Shown in pieces: positions 55,395-64,000 of a stretch of 64,000 bases of DNA. The position numbers were made by a program, and so were the translations under genes. Source of the stretch: Gimesia sp. GTDB lineage: Bacteria; Planctomycetota; Planctomycetia; Planctomycetales; Planctomycetaceae. The notes under the pieces were generated by a model. It ran no database searches. It had not been told where the DNA came from and worked only from the letters and a program-made list of their open reading frames with translations. The stretch covers positions 620,001-684,000 of the forward strand of contig NZ_JAVJSQ010000004.1 of the NCBI RefSeq assembly GCF_040219335.1, written 5' to 3'. The first letter of the stretch is position 1. Each line of letters starts with the position of its first letter.

Positions 55395-55430
55395 GACTCA
55401 CCCAATACCTATCGCGGGGGCGTAACACGG
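55395..55430 (+). repeat. Dispersed GCGTAACAC repeat, longest copy
   Basis: GACTCACCC (55395-55403) is followed by CTATCGCGGGGGCGTAACAC (55409-55428). The second block differs from the copy at 51295 in three adjacent positions only; both blocks together recur at 49919-49952. Confidence 0.55.
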
Positions 55431-55672
55431 AATTGTCAGAATTTTCTCAAGCGGCATTCAGAATGAGGTTTCAGGGGAGAGCGGTAACAGGATCTGGAAA
55501 GAATTTGTGAGGTGTGTGGGGGGTGTGCAGGGGCTATATAAGAGAGAAAAAAACTTCGTGAGGAGTCTGATTTACCCCATAATTTAAAACTCCGTGACTG
55601 CCTGCTTATTTGATGAAAATTTCGATGTAGCGAAGCTGGCCGGAGAACCAGAGCTCATACCCGGGAACATTG

Positions 55673-55692
55673 TTTAAATTCCAGATTTTAAA
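55673..55692. repeat. AT-rich palindrome family, copy 4
   Basis: TTTAAATTCCAGATTTTAAA, one substitution (G to A) in the TCCGGA centre compared with copy 1. It lies about 230 bases upstream of hsdM and overlaps a second inverted repeat, ATTCCAG...CTGGAAT. Confidence 0.6.
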
Positions 55693-55923
55693 ATTCCTGG
55701 AATCTCTTCGCCCTGACCGAGTTCCGCCCGTCGTAGTAACCTTAATAGTGGCATTCTGTTGTAGTCTTTGTTAACCTTTGGGGGACAGATGTTACGACGT
55801 TCTCCATCCGCTGAACACCTACCGGCTGTTTCGGAGAAAGGATCTGTAAGCCTTTGTCTATTCGGTCGCCAGACGGGCGACACGGCAACCAAGATGACAA
55901 CAGAACAATAGACGCAGGAAGCG

Positions 55924-58627
<2,704 letters not shown>

Positions 58628-58631
<4 letters not shown>

Positions 58632-60301
58632 AGGTTTATGGACTCGATTTCACCAGTGCTCCCGACGCTGCCGGTTCCCAAGCCCGGAAGAAGAAAAGGC
58701 TCTTGCTGGCAAAATGCACTTTTCAAAACAACGTTTTAACCGTTGACGACTTCGAGGAACTCAATTGTGAAAAGGGTGATTTCTCACGTTTTGAAGACTG
58801 GTTAAACAACACAGATGGGCCTTGGATCGGCGGCGTCGACTTTCCCTTTGGTCAACCTTCGCAACTGCTGGAGGATCTGGAATGGCCTGTCACCTCGTGG
58901 AGTGACTATGTTGAGCATATTAAAGACCTGGGCAAAGCAGGATTTGAAGATGCGTTAGTGCAATACAAGGCAGACAAGCCTGACGGGCAGAAGCACATCA
59001 AACGGGTTATCGACTCGATGACGGACGCCCATAGTCCGATGACTTTAGACCATACGCCGGTCGGAAAGATGTTCTTCGAGGGCTCATGGCGTCTTCGAGA
59101 GTCAGATGTGTCGGTTTTACCTGTACGCCCCGTGGACGAAGCAACGAAGATCGTGATTGAGGCGTATCCTGCTTTGGTCGCCCGTAAATGGACGAGTCGC
59201 AAACCGGGATACAAAAGTGATGATCCTGAAAAGGCAGATGAGTACGCTGAATTCGCACGGTGTGATATTGTCTCAGCGATTCGTGGCCACGACAAAAACA
59301 ATTGCAGGCCATCATTTGTTGACCGTTACGGTTTCACCGTGCGGATGACGGATGAGCAAGCACGTCAATGCGTTAACGATTTTACCGGCGACACACTGGA
59401 TTCAGTGCTCAGTGCGATACAGGCGGCGTGGGCTTATAGCAAACAAGATTCAGGGTACGGAATCCCGAAGCAAGCGGACACTCTTGAGGGCTGGATCTGC
59501 GATCCCGAGACAGTCGTGACTGATGAGGGACTCGGAGTTGCGTATTTTCACGGAGAACTTAATTCGATCCAACAGATTTCGCAGGTAATTGGAAATTATT
59601 CGGCTGGCGAGTTCAATTCTCCAACACGGTCAACAATACCAATGTTGTCTCTTTTGATGCACAACCCGACCATGTTCAATGCAATCGTTGACCAGCTTGG
59701 GATGCCGCAAGAACGACAGCTGTTCCTGGAATACAAGGTAAGTTCGCCCGCAAACAGTCGGACAAAGTCCCATACGGACATCATGCTTAAGTCGGGATCG
59801 GATGCCTTGGCAATTGAAGCAAAGTGGACTGAGCCCATGTATGACGACGTCCAAACATGGCTCTCTAAGGTGACCAATGGTCCGGCGGTGCTTAACGGAT
59901 GGCTGGAACTCATCCTGAAGGTACTTGCAAAAAAATCGCTGAAGGCTGAAGACTTCCGCGAAGTTATCTACCAAATGCTTCACCGTGCGGCATCCGCCGC
60001 TGCAACTGGATACCGGCCTCGCCTGGCTTACTTTCTTTTCAAGCCATCTCCTGACCCACAATCCGCATCGACTGATGCGATAAAGTCTGCACTCACAACT
60101 CTGTGGGGAAAGCTGGGCAAGCCCAAGAAGTTTCCATTCTATGTTGTCGAGATCGTGACCGTTCCGAGTGCCGCATACGAATTGATTCGCAATGAACCTA
60201 AATGCGAAGCGACGTCTGAACAGTTGAAAACAGTATTAAAAGGTGGCGAACCACTCTTCGAGTTTGAATCTTATTCAATATCAGAAATCGGAGTAGATTG
60301 A
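58628..60301 (+). CDS. DUF429 (RNase H-like) domain fused to a PD-(D/E)XK-like nuclease domain
   Basis: 557 residues. Residues 1-300 carry DUF429 features: VYGLDFTSAP at the N-terminus, WIGGVDFPFG at about 67-76, IVIEAYPALVARKW, and DTLDSVLSAIQAAWA. That family is predicted to be a nuclease of the RNase H fold. Residues about 330-540 form a second domain with QRQLFLEYKVSS, Asp384 in SHTDIML and Glu397-Ala-Lys399 in LAIEAKWTEP, which reads as PD-(D/E)XK. I know neither this fusion nor such a gene inside type I operons as standard. It overlaps hsdS by four bases and the next gene by one, so it is made together with the R-M proteins. Confidence 0.8.
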
Positions 60302-61389
60302 TGAGTACCGGTTTCTCCGAACACGCACCGGTTGGACCATCAACGCAAATACGTAATCCATTCGACACGCGAATGGTATTCTTCCGGATCGGATGGATGG
60401 ACCGTTATCGCGGTGTCACGTCGTCTGACACCATTAAACGTGGCGGTGCATTCGTTGAGGAACATGGCTTTGGTTTTGAGGCATATAATTACTTGCCCTT
60501 CGATGGAATGGTCTATGGCTGGGTGATGCCAGGTCGTCGAAAGAAAGGCGTCGAACTGAAAATTGACATGGTCAACGAGGACTTCGCCACAATCAACCTG
60601 AAACGTATTGGCGGAAAATCATCGGATCAATCTCTGTCCAATGTCATCGTCGTTTGGGTTGCCACAGCACCAGAGGGCGGGGCATACGTTGTTGGTTGGT
60701 ACAAAAACGCCACTGTGCTGAAGCAGCCACAGGACCCACCCGAGGGTGCCAATCGAACGTACGGCGATTTTCAGGTCGGATATGTTACCTATGCGGATGA
60801 AAATGATGCGGTTCTGCTACGACCGTTTGAACGCACGATTGAGGTTCCCCAACACGGCCCAGGGAAAATGGGGCAATCGAACCTTTGGTACGCAGACGAT
60901 CCGTCGAATCAGTACCATCGCAATGTTCGCCAGGAAGTCTTGAACGTAATTCGTGGTGGAGCCCCCAATTCACCTCCTCTAAAGCCCCCTGTTCAACCGG
61001 ATGTTTTCCTGCGTCAACAGGTTGAAAAGGCCGCGATTAAGGAAGTCTCGAAGCACTTTACTGAACTTAAATACAACGTGACGTCGGTCGAACGTGACAA
61101 TGTGGGCTGGGATCTCGAAGCCAGGATGGAAAAGCGATTCCTTCGGTTGGAAGTCAAAGGGCTATCAGGCCCAGAGCTGTCGATTGGGCTGACTCCGAAC
61201 GAGTACATCAAGATGTTAGAGCATCGTACTTCGTATCACTTGTGCATAGTGACGAACGCAATCACGTCTCCGACTCTTTCCATTTTTCGATTCAGCCAGG
61301 AAACCAATGACTGGAGGGACAATGTTGACCGTGTATTACTCATCAGCGAAATTGTCTCGGCGAATTGCCGATTAGAGGATGAGAATTGA
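60301..61389 (+). CDS. DUF3883-domain (Mrr-like nuclease-related) protein with unknown N-domain
   Basis: 362 residues from ATG 60301, which overlaps the previous stop (TGATG). The C-terminal part (residues about 240-350) matches DUF3883: AIKEVSKHFTELKYNVTSVE, RDNVGWDLEARM, FLRLEVKGLSG and IGLTPNEYIKM. The D...ExK arrangement (WDLE, LEVKG) is that of Mrr-like endonuclease folds. The N-terminal domain (FFRIGWMDRYRGV, AYNYLPFDGMVYGWVMP, LSNVIVVWVATAPEGG, GWYKNATVL) might bind modified DNA, judging only from its small beta-rich pattern and position. It sits between the preceding nuclease-like gene and hsdR, overlapping hsdR by one base. Confidence 0.8.
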   Translation: MSTGFSEHAPVGPSTQIRNPFDTRMVFFRIGWMDRYRGVTSSDTIKRGGAFVEEHGFGFEAYNYLPFDGMVYGWVMPGRRKKGVELKIDMVNEDFATINLKRIGGKSSDQSLSNVIVVWVATAPEGGAYVVGWYKNATVLKQPQDPPEGANRTYGDFQVGYVTYADENDAVLLRPFERTIEVPQHGPGKMGQSNLWYADDPSNQYHRNVRQEVLNVIRGGAPNSPPLKPPVQPDVFLRQQVEKAAIKEVSKHFTELKYNVTSVERDNVGWDLEARMEKRFLRLEVKGLSGPELSIGLTPNEYIKMLEHRTSYHLCIVTNAITSPTLSIFRFSQETNDWRDNVDRVLLISEIVSANCRLEDEN

Positions 61390-64000
61390 TGAGCACCGAC
61401 TTCTCCGAGGACACCCTGGTCGAACAACCCGCGATCGCTCTGTTTGAAGAGCTGGGCTACGAGTCCGCCAACTGCTGGCACGAAAAATTCGGCAGCAGCG
61501 ATTCGACCTACGGCAGACAAACCACGGAAGAAGTCATCCTTCCAGACAAGCTGCGGGTAGCACTCGAAAAGCTCAACCCAGAGTTGGAATCGGATGCCAT
61601 CGACCTGGCGATGGAAGTCCTGGCCCAGGATCGTGGAGCAATGGGACTGGCCCAGGCCAATCGTGAGGTCTACAAGCTACTCAAAGACGGCATTAAAGTC
61701 ACATTCGAGAATGACGAAGGCGAAGAAGTCGACGAAACGGTCCGCATCATTGACTGGAAGAATCCGGAAAAGAACGACTTCTTCCTGGCATCTCAATTCT
61801 GGGTTTCAGGCAGCATCTATAAACGCCGGGCAGATCTGGTCGGCTTCATCAACGGCTTACCTTTGGTCTTCATCGAACTGAAAAAAAGCCATGGTAAGAT
61901 CGAGCACGCATACAAGAACAACCTTAAGGACTACAAGTCGACCGTTCCACAGTTGTTCTGGTTCAACGCCCTGATCATTCTCTCCAACGGTTCTCAGGCG
62001 AAAGTCGGAAGCATCACCTCTGGCTGGGAACACTTTTCCGACTGGAAACGGATCAACAGTGAAGGTGAAAAAGGCGTCATTTCACTGGAAACCGTGATTC
62101 GCGGAACCTGTGAAAAGCATCGGCTTCTTGATCTGGTCGAAAACTTTACTCTGTTCGATGACGGTAAGGGTGGTTTGATCAAGATTGTCGCCAAGAACCA
62201 CCAGTTCCTGGGCGTGAATAATGCCGTCCACGCGATGCAGGAGATCAAACAGAACCAGGGTCGATTGGGGGTATTCTGGCACACCCAAGGCAGCGGTAAG
62301 AGTTTCTCAATGGGATTCTTTTCACAGAAGGTATTACGGAAGGTCCCCGGCAACTGGACATTCCTGGTCATTACCGACCGTAACGATCTCGATTCGCAGA
62401 TCTATAAAAACTTCGCCAGTACCGGCATTGTTACCGAAGACTGCCAGGCTGAAAGCGGTGCCCACCTGAAACAGCTGCTGACTGAAGACCATCGGTTCAT
62501 CTTCACGCTGATCCAGAAGTTTGGCACCAAGAAGGGGGAAACCTACCCTGAGCTTTCAACTCGCGACAATATCATCGTGATGACCGATGAAGCCCACCGC
62601 AGTCAGTACGACACGCTGGCCCTGAACATGCGGAACGCCCTTCCCAACGCAGCTTTCATCGGCTTCACCGGGACGCCGCTGATGGCAGGTGAAGAGAAGA
62701 CAAAGGATGTCTTTGGCGATTACGTCAGTATCTACAACTTTCAGCAATCAATCGAGGATGGGGCCACGGTTCCGCTGTTCTACGAGAACCGGATCCCCGA
62801 ATTGCAACTGGCCAATGAAAATTTCAAAGACGATCTGGAAGCTCTGATTGAAGCCGCTGAACTGGACGAAGAGCAGAAGAAAAAACTCGAACTTGAGTTC
62901 GCCCGCGAATATCACCTGATCACCCGTGATGAGCGACTGGAAAAGGTCGCTGAAGACATCGTGACCCACTTCATGGGGCGTCGTGGCGGCAGTGATCACG
63001 CTGCTGGAAAAGGTATGGTGATCTGTATCGACAAAGTGACCGCGGTAAAGATGTACGATAAGGTCCAGAAGTACTGGAAGGCGTACCTGGGCGGTCTGAA
63101 GGCGGAACTGGCGGCCTTGGAAGGGGCGATGCCGTCTACCGGCAATACTCAAGACATTTCGATGACTGCGGAGACGTCTGAGCGTTACCAACTTCAGAAA
63201 CAGAAGGAGTTGAAAGACCAGATCGCCTACATGGAGGAGACCGACATGGCTGTGATCGTCTCCCAGCAGCAGAACGAAGTCGAACTGTTTAAGGAAAAAG
63301 GACTCGACATCGAGCCTCATCGACTGCGAATGGTCAAGGAGGATATGGAGACGAAGTTTAAGGACGCAGATGATCCATTCCGCCTGGTCTTTGTCTGTGC
63401 TATGTGGCTGACTGGTTTCGATTCACCGTCAGTGTCAACGATCTATCTCGATAAACCGATGAAGAACCACACGTTGATGCAGACCATTGCCCGGGCCAAT
63501 CGCGTCTTCGGTGAAAAGAACAACGGCCTGATCGTGGACTACGTCGGTGTCTTCCGAAACCTGCAAAAGGCACTGGCCATTTACGGATCGTCCTCAGGGG
63601 GCGGAGTCAAACCAGGCGAAACGCCCATTCAGAAAAAAGAAGAACTGGTCGAAGAACTACGACTGGCCATCGCCGAAGCAGTCGATTTCTGTAAAGATCG
63701 CGGCGTCGACATCGACGGCATCCTCAAGGCCGACGGATTCCAGAAAATCGCCTTTCTGGATGATGCTGCATCCAGTCTGGTCGATAAACAGACTGAAAAC
63801 GAACTCGATGATGCGGTCGAACAGGTGATCGTCAACGACGACCTGAAGAAGCAGTTTTTATCACATTCCAATCAGGTTGTGCGGCTCTACAAAGCGATTC
63901 TGCCTGATCCCTCTGCTAATGAATTCGCCCCCACTAAAAGCCTGCTGTCCGTCCTGGCCGATAAGATCCGTAATTTCACGCCGGAAGCAAATATCGACGA
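61389..64000 (+). CDS. hsdR: Type I restriction endonuclease subunit, 3' end outside the window
   Basis: At least 870 residues, running off the window; families are about 1000 residues. ATG 61389 overlaps the previous stop (TGATG). N-terminal nuclease: RRADLVGFINGLPLVF followed by Glu163-Leu-Lys165 (ELK of PD-(D/E)XK). Then the SF2 translocase: HTQGSGKS with Walker A from residue 298, FLVITDRNDLDSQIY, DEAHRSQ from residue 400, FIGFTGTPLM, and further on FVCAMWLTGFDSPS and QTIARANRVF (motifs V and VI). It cuts DNA lacking the methylation set by HsdM/HsdS after ATP-driven translocation. Last visible gene of the operon. Confidence 0.96.
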   Translation, partial: MSTDFSEDTLVEQPAIALFEELGYESANCWHEKFGSSDSTYGRQTTEEVILPDKLRVALEKLNPELESDAIDLAMEVLAQDRGAMGLAQANREVYKLLKDGIKVTFENDEGEEVDETVRIIDWKNPEKNDFFLASQFWVSGSIYKRRADLVGFINGLPLVFIELKKSHGKIEHAYKNNLKDYKSTVPQLFWFNALIILSNGSQAKVGSITSGWEHFSDWKRINSEGEKGVISLETVIRGTCEKHRLLDLVENFTLFDDGKGGLIKIVAKNHQFLGVNNAVHAMQEIKQNQGRLGVFWHTQGSGKSFSMGFFSQKVLRKVPGNWTFLVITDRNDLDSQIYKNFASTGIVTEDCQAESGAHLKQLLTEDHRFIFTLIQKFGTKKGETYPELSTRDNIIVMTDEAHRSQYDTLALNMRNALPNAAFIGFTGTPLMAGEEKTKDVFGDYVSIYNFQQSIEDGATVPLFYENRIPELQLANENFKDDLEALIEAAELDEEQKKKLELEFAREYHLITRDERLEKVAEDIVTHFMGRRGGSDHAAGKGMVICIDKVTAVKMYDKVQKYWKAYLGGLKAELAALEGAMPSTGNTQDISMTAETSERYQLQKQKELKDQIAYMEETDMAVIVSQQQNEVELFKEKGLDIEPHRLRMVKEDMETKFKDADDPFRLVFVCAMWLTGFDSPSVSTIYLDKPMKNHTLMQTIARANRVFGEKNNGLIVDYVGVFRNLQKALAIYGSSSGGGVKPGETPIQKKEELVEELRLAIAEAVDFCKDRGVDIDGILKADGFQKIAFLDDAASSLVDKQTENELDDAVEQVIVNDDLKKQFLSHSNQVVRLYKAILPDPSANEFAPTKSLLSVLADKIRNFTPEANID

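Larger units (their letters stand above)
54803..55923. other. 1.1-kb region without a gene, upstream of the type I system
   Basis: No credible coding sequence on either strand. It contains the GACTCACCC...GCGTAACAC repeat (55395-55430), the fourth palindrome copy (55673-55692), and a hairpin with GCCAGG pairing with CCTGGC near 55,125. It must hold the promoter of the hsd operon. Confidence 0.45.

Noticed and set aside
55179-55466. 95-codon frame upstream of hsdM
   Set aside because: No ribosome-binding site, unnatural composition (many Cys, His, Arg) and a dispersed repeat runs through it.

Overview
The window looks like a chromosome segment of a planctomycete, probably a Gimesia-like member of the Planctomycetaceae. 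This is inferred from the gene set (an FhcC-type C1-transfer subunit, an OleC/OleD pair, long secreted HEAT-repeat and VWA/secretin-like proteins, a DUF6940 protein) and from moderate GC content. No rRNA or tRNA is present; the only stable RNA recognised is tmRNA.

Positions 1 to about 40,800 are ordinary chromosomal backbone. In order: an incomplete membrane protein, secreted and DUF proteins, an endonuclease V gene with a frameshift, ATP-type PEP carboxykinase, OleD and OleC, an FhcC-like protein, a HEAT-repeat protein, a GNAT-like acyltransferase, a GAF/SpoIIE phosphatase, an SDF-family symporter with an enlarged extracytoplasmic loop, a Gfo/Idh/MocA oxidoreductase, an addB-addA-methyltransferase operon, a C-terminal processing protease, tsaD carrying a perfect 24-bp internal duplication, a TPR/YfaP-like protein without a clear start, a VWA plus secretin-N-like protein, a zinc-protease-like lipid-anchored or membrane protein, an HPt protein, LptF and an alpha/beta hydrolase.

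At 40,826-41,180 lies tmRNA (ssrA). Directly behind its 3' end come three direct repeats and a tyrosine-recombinase-family integrase: the usual layout of a genomic island inserted at ssrA. From there to the end of the window (and beyond) the DNA is accessory: a stand-alone reverse transcriptase, a ribbon-helix-helix protein, a truncated primase, an Mrr-type endonuclease, several unknown proteins (one zinc-ribbon, one likely PD-(D/E)XK nuclease), a primase/helicase-like ATPase, and finally a type I restriction-modification operon.

The most striking part is that operon: hsdM-hsdS-[DUF429 fused to a PD-(D/E)XK-like domain]-[unknown N-domain fused to DUF3883]-hsdR. All five genes run in one direction with stop/start overlaps, so two extra nuclease-like proteins are translated with the type I enzyme. 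This is the best candidate in the window for an undescribed defence system. The island also carries two dispersed short-repeat families: an AT-rich palindrome centred on TCCGGA (four copies) and a GCGTAACAC motif (four copies). It also has a 277-bp segment bounded by inverted repeats. None of these explains itself from the genes alone.
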